Shown piece by piece: positions 23,701 to 33,266 of a stretch of 40,846 bases of DNA. The notes below the pieces were generated by a model that had not been told where the DNA came from, searched no databases, and was given only the letters and a program-made list of their open reading frames with translations. Location of the stretch: positions 1-40,846 of the IMG/VR virus record IMGVR_UViG_3300017782_000054; one strand, given 5' to 3'. The stretch is from a virus. A program made the translations under genes and the position numbers. Numbering within the stretch: position 1 is the stretch's first letter; each line of letters opens with the position of its first letter.

Positions 23701-26292
23701 CTATCCTGTAAATTCTGCTGTCGGAGCTGTGAAAGCAGCAGTATATCTTGCTAGACCTTTAGTAATTCTAAAATCTTGTATGTAACCATTAAAATCTTCT
23801 GTACCACTTCCTTGTCGACCAATTTGCAAAATATTTGTTGCTGCTGTGTTTATTGTACCAGAATTAGTTGTAGTTGCTTCTTGAGTCCCATTAACAAATA
23901 TACGATAAACATTTCCTGATTTAGTCACAGCAATATGATACCAAGCGCCGTCAGTCACAGTAGTAGTTCCAGCAAGGTTAGTAACAAAATAGGATGAGCC
24001 ATTACTTACATATATTGATGGTTTATTTGCTGTATAGCCTGTCCATAAACCAAACGCAGTATTAGCAGCGCCAGGTGCGCTAGCAAAGGACCAAATATTT
24101 TGATTAGCAGTTTTAGTAGTGTAAATCTGGAGTTCAACAGTCCAATCTCCATTTACCCATTCACTAAGAGGTTGTGAAGCGTTTGGTAAATTTAAATAAT
24201 CTCCTGTTCCATCAAAATACATAGCAGAAGATGTTGTAAACTTTCTTTGTGTATTACTTGCAGTCACATCGCCAGCCTTAGTTAATAAATTACCCGATGC
24301 AATATCCCATATATTATTTTTATTAGTACATGTAAGCAATTGAGTATTTGTTATTGCAGTTAATGGTGCAGTTGGTGGTGTAAACTCACTGTCGTAAACT
24401 AAGGAATTTACTATTCTAAAATCAGATATATAACCTAACCAGTAAGCAGTATTATTATAAGAATGTTTGCCTATATACATTGGGCCCATGGCCGAACCGT
24501 TATACCAACCATATGAATTAATTGCTGTAGTGGTTGAACCAACATTTTTTCCATCAACATAAAAAATATATTCATTTGGGACAGAATATTCACCGTAATT
24601 ATGGACAAATGCTATGTGATGCCAAGTATTCTCTTTAATTGTATTAGCATCAGGTGTTTCAAACAACGTGTGATTTGCAGACGAGAAATAGATTTGAAAA
24701 TATAATTTACCGGCAGATGTTACTCTAATATTACTTGTTTGTGTGCCGCTACCGGATGCAGCTATCATCCTACCGTAAGCGCCCGACGATGACAAATCAG
24801 TTGCATAAAACCATCCTTCTATTGTAAAGTAGGATTGATAATTTAATGAGGTTGAAACTGCTTGCGGTGCAGTTATATAATCTCCTGTACCGTCAAAGTA
24901 TAAAGAACCACCATGATCTGCTATTGCATAACTTCCATAATCATAAGGCCCATCTCTTACAGTCGAAACATTAGAAGTAACAGTAGGAGCCCCGTAAACA
25001 CTAGCTTTATCATTAACAAAACCTTCACCATTGAAATATAATAATTTTGTAGAAGCAAGAACAGTCAGAGGTTCAGTTGGAGGAGTAAAGTTACTTGTAT
25101 AAACTGCAGATTCAGTATATCTAAAATCTCTCATATAACCAACAAATTCTCGATTGTCAGAGTTATAAGAACTATTGCCTCCGCCTATATAACCTGCTAC
25201 TCGTCTATTAGTAGCAGTACCAGACCATGTGGCTTGAGCTTGTTGAGTACCGTTTAAATACGTTTTATAATTATTTGAACCGGTACCATTTCTTACTATT
25301 GCTACGTGGTTCCAAGTACCGATAACTATAGTACCACAAGATATTTGTACTTCCCACCCATCGGTGTTAAAATCTCCTTGATAGAAAGTGATAAGACCGC
25401 TAGTAGATATGTTTGCTATTGTACCCTGTGCAGCCATTGCATTTCTTTGAACATATATTATTTGCGTTTGGGAAAAATCAATTGAATTTACCCAAAACTC
25501 TAAAGTCCAACCAGTATCGGGACCTAGTCTATATTCACCACTAGTTGCTGCAGGTACTGTAATTGAAGCATCTGTAGCGTTAAATTCAACACTATACCCA
25601 CCAGGATGATGTGGAGCAAATGATGTTGAGGTTACGTTACCTACTTCAGTAATAGTATGATTGTTACTTGATGCATCAATTTGATTATCTGTTCCATCAC
25701 TGTCTGCTTTTAATAATAAAGTTGTATAATTTGAATTTGTTGTAATAAAAGAAAGAGTAAAAGTGGAATTAGCTTGAACATTATTCACTCCATCTGAAGC
25801 TCTAAACGTAACAGTGCCAGTATATGTACCACTTGTTGCGGTAGGAGTTATAGTCCAGACATTATGTTTATCACTATCATGAGTCACTGTAGCAAAGGTG
25901 GTAAAATTAGAATCAGTAATTGCGGTATATGTAATAGGTACATCATCACTGTCTGTAGCTAAAACTGTAATAGAAGTAATAGAACCGTCAAGAGCTAAAA
26001 TGTAGCTGCCACCTGGTTGAGTAACCCATTGTGGGTTAAAGTTGTTAATAATAGCAATTTTATACCAACCGTTATTGTAGATATATAAACTATTAGTAGA
26101 AGTGATTAGAGCTTTGGTTCCTGCTTCAGCTGAACTAGGTAAACTGTCTATAGAAGTATAAACATCCATAGTACCTGTTGTACCATCTGACACCCCTTTG
26201 TTGTATGAAGATTCGATTAAATCAGAATCATACGAAACTAAACTGTTAGTTCCTAACACACCTGCTATTAATCTTGCCTTATTAATAGCCAT
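23701..26292 (-). CDS. LamG-domain fibre protein B (third of four)
   Basis: 863 aa, same architecture as its neighbours. The N-terminus is type II (GTMDVYTSIDSLPSS, LYIYNNGWYKIAIIN, PQWVTQPGGSYILAL), shared with paralogue D. Three LamG domains follow the Ig-like part (VTHDSDKHNVWTITPTA). The linker after LamG 1 differs from the other three: the TCHLPYIADGS segment is replaced by a sequence around LLYFNGEGFVND, so B has a different domain history. It has a normal ribosome site, AAAGGA, before the ATG, unlike A and C. Function as fibre or decoration protein is inferred from LamG content and tandem setting. Confidence 0.77.
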   Translation of the reverse strand: MAINKARLIAGVLGTNSLVSYDSDLIESSYNKGVSDGTTGTMDVYTSIDSLPSSAEAGTKALITSTNSLYIYNNGWYKIAIINNFNPQWVTQPGGSYILALDGSITSITVLATDSDDVPITYTAITDSNFTTFATVTHDSDKHNVWTITPTATSGTYTGTVTFRASDGVNNVQANSTFTLSFITTNSNYTTLLLKADSDGTDNQIDASSNNHTITEVGNVTSTSFAPHHPGGYSVEFNATDASITVPAATSGEYRLGPDTGWTLEFWVNSIDFSQTQIIYVQRNAMAAQGTIANISTSGLITFYQGDFNTDGWEVQISCGTIVIGTWNHVAIVRNGTGSNNYKTYLNGTQQAQATWSGTATNRRVAGYIGGGNSSYNSDNREFVGYMRDFRYTESAVYTSNFTPPTEPLTVLASTKLLYFNGEGFVNDKASVYGAPTVTSNVSTVRDGPYDYGSYAIADHGGSLYFDGTGDYITAPQAVSTSLNYQSYFTIEGWFYATDLSSSGAYGRMIAASGSGTQTSNIRVTSAGKLYFQIYFSSANHTLFETPDANTIKENTWHHIAFVHNYGEYSVPNEYIFYVDGKNVGSTTTAINSYGWYNGSAMGPMYIGKHSYNNTAYWLGYISDFRIVNSLVYDSEFTPPTAPLTAITNTQLLTCTNKNNIWDIASGNLLTKAGDVTASNTQRKFTTSSAMYFDGTGDYLNLPNASQPLSEWVNGDWTVELQIYTTKTANQNIWSFASAPGAANTAFGLWTGYTANKPSIYVSNGSSYFVTNLAGTTTVTDGAWYHIAVTKSGNVYRIFVNGTQEATTTNSGTINTAATNILQIGRQGSGTEDFNGYIQDFRITKGLARYTAAFTAPTAEFTG

Positions 26293-26297
26293 AGCAG

Positions 26298-28859
26298 TTA
26301 TCCTTTAAATGTAGACGTTGGTGGTGTAAATGCAGCAGTATATCTTGCTAGACCGTTTGTAATTCTTACATCTTGAACATAGCCATCCATAGCTTGAGTA
26401 CTGGCATAATAGCAACCTATACTTATCGGCACTGAACTAGGTCTGGATATTTGACTTGAGACGGTAAAAGCGCTCCCTGATTGAGTACCATCGACATAAA
26501 CTTTCGTGTTATTAGAAGCAGTCGCATCATTCACTACGGCAATATGATACCAAGTGTCGGCGGCCATATCAGACTTAAATGCTCTCCATGTTGCACCATC
26601 CCAGAAGACCAAAGTCGTAAAACCAAGACTGGCTGCCCCCAAAGCTAAAGCAAATCCATCATAACCACCACCATTTTCATATGCTTGAATAAAGTGTTGA
26701 TCACTAGCTACAGTATCAAAATAAAACCACCCTTCTATTGTAAATGGTACTGTGCTTTTAAGATTATTATTTTCTTGCCAATCTATATAAACATAATCTG
26801 TTGTACCATCAAAGTAAATAGAAGATGATGTTGTAAACTTTCTTTGTGCATTACTTGCAGTTGCTTGATTAGCTTTAATAACTTTTTCACCCCCAGCATC
26901 CCAAATATCGTTCTTATTAGTACAGGTAAATAATACAGCATCACTATCTGCGGTCATTGGTAAAGTGGGTGGAGTAAAAGCTGCTTTATATTTTCTTCTA
27001 CCTTTAATAATTTGTAAATCAGACATATAACCAGTAAATTGTTCATTTACAGTATTAACAGTATCATATCCAATTCTTAAAGATATATCACCTGAAGTTT
27101 GTGCTGTAGCTGATCCACTAGTAGATACTTGCTTACCATTTAAGTATAGATAACCGTTAGATCCTTCTTTTGTAGCAACTACATGATTCCAAGTGTTAAG
27201 AAGAACTGTAGCAGTTGAAGAACCTGTAATTACACCACCACCAGTAGCTCTACCACAATCTAAAGTACCATTTGTATTGATACTAACATGGATTGCATTT
27301 CCATCACCATTTGTTCCAGACATATACCATCTACAAACATTTGATCCATCTCTTGCGGTTTGATAGAGCCATGCTTCAATTGTCCAATCGTCTGATCCAA
27401 AGTTAAAATCTGCAGATGATGCCATTGAAAGATTATCATTAGTGCCATCAAAATATACAGAACCACCATAATCTGTTTTTGTATAACTTAAGTGATCATA
27501 TGGACCAAATCTTTCTGTTGATAGGCTGTCGCCGCCACCGGATGTAAGTACATGACTGCTGGTTGATCCGTCTGCAATATATGGAAGATGACAAGTGAGT
27601 AAAACCGTATTTGTAATTGCTGTTAGCGGTTCTGTCGGAGGAGTAAATGCGGATGTGTAAACAGCTGTTCCTTTTACTACTCTTATATCTCTAAGATAAC
27701 CTGAAAATTCGGCATAGGATATGGTAGCCCAAGCTCCTATTACTACACCATGTCCGCCCTGCCCGTTAGAATCTAATGCACCAGAATATGTTAGATCTGA
27801 TCCAACTTGAGTACCATCAATATAGAATTTCATAACACCACTTTCTCTTACCCAAGCAAAGTGATGCCACACATTTGTTTCGATACCAGTAGTGCCAGTA
27901 ATTAGACTTCCGTTAAATAAACCAACTCTCCATGCACCATTATAAAAATTAACACCAAAATGACCATTAGGAGTATTTGTGTTAAAGTTAATAAGGTATC
28001 TATCTGAAGTAACATCCGTAGCATAATACCAACCTTCCATAGTGAAATCGCCAGTACCAAAATCGAAATCAGTGCTATCTGCTACATAAATACCGTCACC
28101 AAAGCCACCATAGCCGTCGCCGCCATCCATATATGTACTATAACCTCCAGGATGATATGGAGTAAATGCTGTGGATGTTACATTACCAGCTTCCGTTATC
28201 GTACGTGCGCTGGTAGAAGCATCAACCTGGTTGTCAGTACCAGCTGTATCTGCTTGTAATAATAAAGTTGTATAATTTGAATTACTTATAATTGTTATAA
28301 ATGTAAGATTAAAAGTACTTAATGTTGATACTAAATTAACACCATCAGATGCTTTAAATGTAACGGTACCTGAACCTGTTACCGCTGTACCACCTTCACT
28401 ATCTGCAGGTGTAATGGTAAAGGTACGACCACTATCACTATCTTTAGTTATAGTTGCAATTTGATTAAAATCACTGTCAGCTGTGGCTGTGTATACTGGA
28501 TTAATACCTTCACTATCAACCGCTAAAATTGTAATAGTAGTTGTAGCACCTGTTGTGCTTAAATCATAACTAGAAGCAGCTTCCGTTGACCAATAAGGTG
28601 TGTTATTGATAAGTGCTATATTATACCAACCACCGTTTGTAAAAATGTAAAGTCTGTTGGTAGAAGATACAAGAGCCTGGTCTCCATTTGTAGCCGAAGC
28701 AGGTAATGTATCTGCAGAAGAATAAACTGCAGTACCAGCAGCTGGAGTGACACCTAATTGAGCTGAAGTTACAATTGCATCGGAATCATATAAACTATCT
28801 TTGACAGTACCGTCAAGTTTAAGTATTTTTGCTATTTGTCTACTTTTAGTTATTGGCAT
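26298..28859 (-). CDS. LamG-domain fibre protein C (second of four)
   Basis: 853 aa. Type I N-terminus very close to A (SLYDSDAIVTSAQLGVTPAA, ILAVDSEGINPVYTATADSD, ITKDSDSGRTFTI). First LamG has a glycine-rich insertion (GGDGYGGFGDGIYVADS). The linker after LamG 1 carries TCHLPYIADGS as in A and D. Three LamG domains end with DVRITNGLARYTAAFTPPT. Five nt separate it from B. The ATG follows GATAAATA by 4 nt, with only a distant AGGTGG as possible ribosome site. Confidence 0.78.
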   Translation of the reverse strand: MPITKSRQIAKILKLDGTVKDSLYDSDAIVTSAQLGVTPAAGTAVYSSADTLPASATNGDQALVSSTNRLYIFTNGGWYNIALINNTPYWSTEAASSYDLSTTGATTTITILAVDSEGINPVYTATADSDFNQIATITKDSDSGRTFTITPADSEGGTAVTGSGTVTFKASDGVNLVSTLSTFNLTFITIISNSNYTTLLLQADTAGTDNQVDASTSARTITEAGNVTSTAFTPYHPGGYSTYMDGGDGYGGFGDGIYVADSTDFDFGTGDFTMEGWYYATDVTSDRYLINFNTNTPNGHFGVNFYNGAWRVGLFNGSLITGTTGIETNVWHHFAWVRESGVMKFYIDGTQVGSDLTYSGALDSNGQGGHGVVIGAWATISYAEFSGYLRDIRVVKGTAVYTSAFTPPTEPLTAITNTVLLTCHLPYIADGSTSSHVLTSGGGDSLSTERFGPYDHLSYTKTDYGGSVYFDGTNDNLSMASSADFNFGSDDWTIEAWLYQTARDGSNVCRWYMSGTNGDGNAIHVSINTNGTLDCGRATGGGVITGSSTATVLLNTWNHVVATKEGSNGYLYLNGKQVSTSGSATAQTSGDISLRIGYDTVNTVNEQFTGYMSDLQIIKGRRKYKAAFTPPTLPMTADSDAVLFTCTNKNDIWDAGGEKVIKANQATASNAQRKFTTSSSIYFDGTTDYVYIDWQENNNLKSTVPFTIEGWFYFDTVASDQHFIQAYENGGGYDGFALALGAASLGFTTLVFWDGATWRAFKSDMAADTWYHIAVVNDATASNNTKVYVDGTQSGSAFTVSSQISRPSSVPISIGCYYASTQAMDGYVQDVRITNGLARYTAAFTPPTSTFKG

Positions 28860-28863
28860 ATCT

Positions 28864-28871
28864 TATTTATC
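28864..28871 (-). promoter_or_regulatory. Late promoter-like GATAAATA, 4 nt before the LamG-C start
   Basis: Reads GATAAATA-AGAT-ATG on the minus strand and overlaps the end of paralogue D. Same spacing as the elements at 16961, 23692, 33259 and 35936. Confidence 0.5.
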
Positions 28872-31386
28872 CACCTAATGGTTCTGTTGGAGACGTAAAG
28901 TTAGCTGTATATCTTGCTAACCCGTCTGTTATTCTTGCATTATAAATGTACCCAGTAAATCTAGAAGATACGTTTTGAGATTCTGTTCCTAAATAAATGT
29001 ATTCTCCATTAGCAGCTGATGCATACGCAACGCCGGGAAAACTAGAAATAGTATGTACTAATGTTCCATCTAAAAAGATTCTTAAATTGTTAGAACTATC
29101 ATTACTAAAAGCAACATGATGCCAAGTATTAAGAGATATAGTAGCACCTGAAGGGTCTACAGTGTTTGTCGATCCTGTCCAATAATAAAATCTTAATTGA
29201 GATCCTTCAACACCAAAATTAAAATAAGTACCACCCCAACCTAATATACAAGGAGAAGTATTGGTAGCACTGCCATTACTTTGTGCAGTTTGGTAAATCC
29301 ACGCTTCAAAAGTACCAGGACCTAGTTCATCATCATTTAACCATTTAAGAGGTTTGTAAGTGTAACCTGCACCTATCATTACATAAGAATTTGTAGTACC
29401 ATCAAATTTTATTGAATCTTCGTTAGCAAATTTAGCAAAACCTTCTGCTGTTACGGAAGTCCATGGATGAATAGCATATGAACCAGATTGATCCCATAAA
29501 AAGTTTTTATTGGTACAAGTAAGTAATGATGTACCAGATATAGCTGTTAATGGTGCATTAGGCGGAGTAAAATCAGAAGTGTAAACAGCTGTACCTTTAA
29601 CAACTCTAAAATCTGATATGAAACCTTGAGTATATCTATTATAACCGTTTATGACACCAATTAAAAATGGTGTATTATTATCATTGTTACTTCCATATGA
29701 CATAGAGATACTAGTAGCTACACCATCTAAGTATACTTTAATTGTACCGTTGTGTCTTACAGTAGCTATGTGATGCCAAGTTTTAATACTTAGTGATTGT
29801 GTACTAGTTACAAAGTTAGTACCGGATGTTCCGAATAAAAGTTTTCCAGTTGCATTAACATGAGTCCAATAACCAGCGTTTGAAGCAAACTTTGCCCATA
29901 AAGATTCATAATTTTTAAAAGATCCTGTTTTGTAAAACCAATGTTCAACTGTCCAATCACCTGAGCCAAAATCTAGTTCTGTACTATCATTTACATTAAT
30001 GTAATCATCTATACCATCAAAAAGTGGAGAACCTAAATGATCAGTTTTTGAATAAGTTCCATAATCAAAAGGTCCTACTCTTTGAGTATGAGTATTTCCA
30101 GCTACAGTAATGCTGTGACTATTAGAAGATCCGTCCGCAATATAAGGAAGATGACATGTTAATAAAGACGTACCACTAATTGCAGTTAATGGTTCAGTTG
30201 GTGGAGTAAACGTACTAGTGTATACTGCAGTTCCTTTTACAAGTCTTACATCTCTTACGTATCCTGTGTAATATGCTCCATTATAATCACCAGTTCGACC
30301 GACAGAGAATGATCCAGATCCGTCATTAAATCCAGAGGTATGAGATTGATTAATTACTGCTGTACCATCTACATACAAAATTACATTTGTTTGATCAAAT
30401 ACAAGAGCTAAGTGATACCATTGATTTGCAGATCTTGTTGTAGATTCATTTAAATTGAAATTGGCACTAGCAGAAGTTCTACAAAAAATTCCGAAATTTG
30501 CACCATTTAACCAAATATTAACTGATGTAGTTGCGCCAGATCCGGAAGATGCATGATCTCCAAGAATATATTTAAGTCCAGATGCAACACTAGTCGGATA
30601 TACCCAACATTCGTATGTCCAAGGATCTGATCCTAAAGTTTTATATGTTCCATCTGCAATTGAAATATAATCATTACCATCAAAATAGCAACTATAGCCA
30701 CCAGGATGATAAGGTGAAAACGAAGAAGATATAAAATTACTAGTTTGTGTTAATGTATGGTTAGAAGTAGCATCAACTTGGTTATCGTTTGAATCACTAT
30801 CTGCATAAACAAGAGTGGTAGTGTAATTTGAATTCGAGACAACAAACGATATATCAAAAGATGATACTGCTTGAACCAAATTAACACCATCCGATGCTTT
30901 AAATGTTATAGTACCTGATCCGCTACTACTTGCTGTAGGAGTAACAGTCCATACATTATGTTTATCACTATCATGAGCTATTGTAGCTATAGCGTTAAAA
31001 CCAGAATCTGCCACTGCTGTGTAAGTTATAGGAACATCATCACTATCTGTAGCTAAAACAGTAATTGTTGTTGTCGATCCGTCAATAGCTAAAGAATAAG
31101 ATCCATTAGGTTCAGTAATCCATTGTGGGTTAAAAGCGTTAATAATAGCAATTTTATACCAACCACCGCTATATATGTACAAAGTATTAGTAGAAGTTAC
31201 AAGAGCTTTTGTACCAGCAGCTGCTGAAGATGGTAAACTGTCTATAGAAGTAAAAACATCCATAGTACCTGATCCACCAGTAGAACCTTTACTAAATGAA
31301 TTGTGAATTTGATCAGAATCAAACGCTAAATATTTTTTATTAGCGTTTATTATTTTACCAATTCTACGTGTTTTTGTTAATGCCAT
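28867..31386 (-). CDS. LamG-domain fibre protein D (first of four)
   Basis: 839 aa. Type II N-terminus like B (GTMDVFTSIDSLPSS, AIINAFNPQWITEPNG, IAHDSDKHNVWTVTP), yet the linker after LamG 1 (LLTCHLPYIADGSSNSH) is like A and C, so it is mosaic between the two types. Three LamG domains (FDGNDYISIADG, FDGIDDYINVND, FDGTTNSYVMIG openings). It leads the four-gene array, with AATAAATA 7 nt before the ATG and only weak ribosome-site similarity. Confidence 0.78.
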   Translation of the reverse strand: MALTKTRRIGKIINANKKYLAFDSDQIHNSFSKGSTGGSGTMDVFTSIDSLPSSAAAGTKALVTSTNTLYIYSGGWYKIAIINAFNPQWITEPNGSYSLAIDGSTTTITVLATDSDDVPITYTAVADSGFNAIATIAHDSDKHNVWTVTPTASSSGSGTITFKASDGVNLVQAVSSFDISFVVSNSNYTTTLVYADSDSNDNQVDATSNHTLTQTSNFISSSFSPYHPGGYSCYFDGNDYISIADGTYKTLGSDPWTYECWVYPTSVASGLKYILGDHASSGSGATTSVNIWLNGANFGIFCRTSASANFNLNESTTRSANQWYHLALVFDQTNVILYVDGTAVINQSHTSGFNDGSGSFSVGRTGDYNGAYYTGYVRDVRLVKGTAVYTSTFTPPTEPLTAISGTSLLTCHLPYIADGSSNSHSITVAGNTHTQRVGPFDYGTYSKTDHLGSPLFDGIDDYINVNDSTELDFGSGDWTVEHWFYKTGSFKNYESLWAKFASNAGYWTHVNATGKLLFGTSGTNFVTSTQSLSIKTWHHIATVRHNGTIKVYLDGVATSISMSYGSNNDNNTPFLIGVINGYNRYTQGFISDFRVVKGTAVYTSDFTPPNAPLTAISGTSLLTCTNKNFLWDQSGSYAIHPWTSVTAEGFAKFANEDSIKFDGTTNSYVMIGAGYTYKPLKWLNDDELGPGTFEAWIYQTAQSNGSATNTSPCILGWGGTYFNFGVEGSQLRFYYWTGSTNTVDPSGATISLNTWHHVAFSNDSSNNLRIFLDGTLVHTISSFPGVAYASAANGEYIYLGTESQNVSSRFTGYIYNARITDGLARYTANFTSPTEPLGG

Positions 31387-31389
31387 GAC

Positions 31390-31593
31390 TTAGTATTTAT
31401 TACTAAAAACAATACTATCTTTTGTCAACTTTTTACATTCCACTTTCATGCCACCGCGGCCCTGTGGATTGACATATCTAAAGTTATCGAGTATTCTCTC
31501 TTTATGATGTAAACAGGTATCTAAGTTCGGATATTTTAAATTATCAAAATTATAAACTGAGGCACCAACATATATTAATATCCCAAATACCAT
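31390..31593 (-). CDS. 67-aa membrane-anchored Cys-pair protein
   Basis: Hydrophobic N-terminus (MVFGILIYVGASVY) followed by a polar part with two cysteines: NLDTCLHHKERILDNF and GGMKVECKKLTKD. The second motif closely resembles VRVSCKELT of the 79-aa lysis-cassette protein (4247-4486), and spacing resembles the 58-aa protein (4486-4662). Likely a small secreted or periplasm-facing membrane protein with a disulfide. Function unknown. It overlaps the 56-aa frame upstream by 19 nt. Confidence 0.55.
   Translation of the reverse strand: MVFGILIYVGASVYNFDNLKYPNLDTCLHHKERILDNFRYVNPQGRGGMKVECKKLTKDSIVFSNKY
31394..31401 (-). promoter_or_regulatory. Late promoter-like AATAAATA ahead of the LamG array
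   Basis: AATAAATA-CTAAGTC-ATG on the minus strand, partly inside the end of the 67-aa gene. Would drive the four LamG genes with an almost absent leader. Confidence 0.5.
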
Positions 31594-31745
31594 AAAGTGT
31601 ATCTTTCCTTAACGCTTGCTGTTTTTCTTTCAAGCTCTGTTTCTTTATATGGTACGTCAAAGTTTTCAACCATCTCATAAGCATATGCACCATAAAATAT
31701 TAGTGTTATAAGATATAACCAAAATATCGAGAATAAGTATATCAA
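31575..31745 (-). CDS. 56-aa single-TM protein with TTG start
   Basis: A frame opens with TTG overlapping the upstream stop (TTGA, like the ATGA couplings elsewhere) and runs to TAA at 31575-31577. The product has one clear TM segment (IYLFSIFWLYLITLIFYGAY) and a charged tail (ENFDVPYKETELERKTASVK, ERYTLWYLGY). An internal ATG (codon 25) would remove the TM. Translation is plausible because the 150-bp interval is otherwise empty. No family recognised. Confidence 0.4.
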   Translation of the reverse strand: MIYLFSIFWLYLITLIFYGAYAYEMVENFDVPYKETELERKTASVKERYTLWYLGY

Positions 31746-32248
31746 ATCGGTGGCCTACCTGATCCACCGCTTGTTGCTGACCACATTACGTATACAAAAG
31801 CACCAAACGCTATAACAGCAACAATACCAACAATCATAAACACTTTTACTTGTTCCCAAAATTCTTCTTGCTCTTTAAGTTTTTTAATTCTGGCCTGTTT
31901 TGCAGCTTCTTTAGCTTCCTGAATTCTTTTTGTTCTTTCATCTACAATACTTTGCCACGTATCTGGACCGAAACGCATGTTAATCATATTTTTCATTTCT
32001 TGCATTTTTTCAGCAGCTATCTTAGCATCAATTACTTCTTGAGCAACCGATTTGATGCCAAACTGGTCTTTAAAACCAATACCTGCATTCTTAGATCTTT
32101 TCTTTTCTAGTTCTTCTTGACCTCGAAATAGTCCATCTACAGCACCAGCTATTTCGCCAATGTCTTTAGCTGTATTAATATTGGATTTTATAAAATCAAC
32201 ACTTGATTTAACAAGTGCGATACCCGCTAAAATTTCTGCAACTGCCAT
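31742..32248 (-). CDS. 168-aa tail-anchored coiled-coil membrane protein
   Basis: N-terminal amphipathic helix (AEILAGIALVKSSVDFIKSN), Gly-rich turn region, a long Lys/Glu/Ala coiled coil (about 70-130: VIDAKIAAEKMQEMKNMINM, RIQEAKEAAKQARIKKLKEQ), then one TM (about 135-157: VFMIVGIVAVIAFGAFVYVM) near the C-terminus. Ribosome site AAGGGG precedes the ATG, and a TATAAATA promoter lies 78 nt upstream. Proteins of this layout occur in marine T4-like phages, but I know no function; a virion or envelope-remodelling protein is possible. Confidence 0.62.
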   Translation of the reverse strand: MAVAEILAGIALVKSSVDFIKSNINTAKDIGEIAGAVDGLFRGQEELEKKRSKNAGIGFKDQFGIKSVAQEVIDAKIAAEKMQEMKNMINMRFGPDTWQSIVDERTKRIQEAKEAAKQARIKKLKEQEEFWEQVKVFMIVGIVAVIAFGAFVYVMWSATSGGSGRPPI

Positions 32249-32326
32249 CTGATTACCCCTTGTATGGTAATATAAAGTATCGCAATCATTTTTAAAATTT
32301 TAGGTAATTACCTGCGCTCACTAAAG

Positions 32327-32334
32327 TATTTATA
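32327..32334 (-). promoter_or_regulatory. Late promoter TATAAATA with a normal leader
   Basis: Perfect TATAAATA on the minus strand, followed by CTTTAGTG and a GGTAATTACC palindrome, 78 nt before the 168-aa gene start. In contrast to the 4-nt elements, it gives a leader of about 70 nt with an AAGGGG site. Confidence 0.65.
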
Positions 32335-32336
32335 AA

Positions 32337-33254
32337 TTAAGAAGTAGCGCCGGCTTTTATTCTTTTGTAAGATAAAGTATCAACATCCCAAACATAACCT
32401 TGTTTAGACATCTGTTCTAATTCTTCTTTAGTAGGAACATCAGGTTTAGGTTTTGGTTTAGGACGAGGTGGAGGGTTAGGAGTTTTAATAATAGGGGGTA
32501 CAGGTGTTATACGCATTTGTAAATCATTCCATGCTACTAATAATGCAACAGCTAACGGGTCAAACACTGCTACAATAATAACAATAACCCATCTAACAGC
32601 TTCTTCTAACATTGACTTGTCTGCTCTTTCTCCGTATACAAACTCAGCAATGTATTTGATAGGTCCTACCTCTGCTTCTAGTTCTAGTTGACCCTTTTCT
32701 AGAACGATTAATTCTGATTGCAATTCTGATATTCTATCTTCAGCGCTGCTAACAATTTTTGATAGATCTTGTCTTTCGGATTTTTGACGTTCTCTAACTG
32801 CAATTGCACCCTCGTCCCCGCGTATTCTATCATACTCAATGAGCACGTTGATAGCTTCGTCAAGTTGGAAGAGTACTCCGTCAGCATCTTTAATCGTTCT
32901 TTGCTCTCTTCCGATCTTGCTTTCGATTCTTTCGATTTTGAGTATGTTATCACCGGTGACGGTAGTTTGTTCAATATGGGCACGGGAGAGGAATCCAAAG
33001 ATCCCCATTGAAGTGATAAACATGAGGACAAGAACAGCGATAACAAGATAAGACCTAAGCAAGAAAGGACTTTGTCTCCAATAACGATGTAAGTATGTAA
33101 CCGTAACAAGTTTACCAACTTCTAAAACTGATCCCATTATTATAACAGGTACTGCTGCAGCTGCAAATATAGCAGCTAATCCAATAATTGAATAATATGC
33201 AGCAATCCCTGATATAGCTAAAGCTGTGGTTAAAACAAGTAAACTTAAAAACAT
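32337..33254 (-). CDS. 305-aa multi-pass membrane protein with coiled coil
   Basis: Three N-terminal TM segments (about 1-20, 22-47 and 66-92), a charged coiled coil (about 103-190: ILKIERIESKIGREQRTIKD, SKIVSSAEDRISELQSELIV), a fourth TM (about 218-242: WVIVIIVAVFDPLAVALLVA) and a Pro/Lys-rich cytoplasmic-type tail (TPNPPPRPKPKPKP). I know similar hypothetical proteins from marine T4-like phages but no function. The ATG follows TATAAATA by 4 nt with no Shine-Dalgarno. A membrane remodelling or superinfection role is only a guess. Confidence 0.65.
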   Translation of the reverse strand: MFLSLLVLTTALAISGIAAYYSIIGLAAIFAAAAVPVIIMGSVLEVGKLVTVTYLHRYWRQSPFLLRSYLVIAVLVLMFITSMGIFGFLSRAHIEQTTVTGDNILKIERIESKIGREQRTIKDADGVLFQLDEAINVLIEYDRIRGDEGAIAVRERQKSERQDLSKIVSSAEDRISELQSELIVLEKGQLELEAEVGPIKYIAEFVYGERADKSMLEEAVRWVIVIIVAVFDPLAVALLVAWNDLQMRITPVPPIIKTPNPPPRPKPKPKPDVPTKEELEQMSKQGYVWDVDTLSYKRIKAGATS

Positions 33255-33258
33255 ACAC

Positions 33259-33266
33259 TATTTATA
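33259..33266 (-). promoter_or_regulatory. Late promoter TATAAATA, 4 nt before the four-TM protein
   Basis: TATAAATA-GTGT-ATG. The TAA inside the element is also the stop codon of the upstream Pro-tract protein, so promoter and stop are merged. Confidence 0.68.

Noticed and set aside
32708-33118. 136-aa frame inside the four-TM gene with a lipobox-like LSSC after a hydrophobic stretch (embedded o-spanin)
   Set aside because: The hydrophobic stretch shadows a TM helix of the real frame, there is no ribosome site, and the frame is not near the lysis genes.
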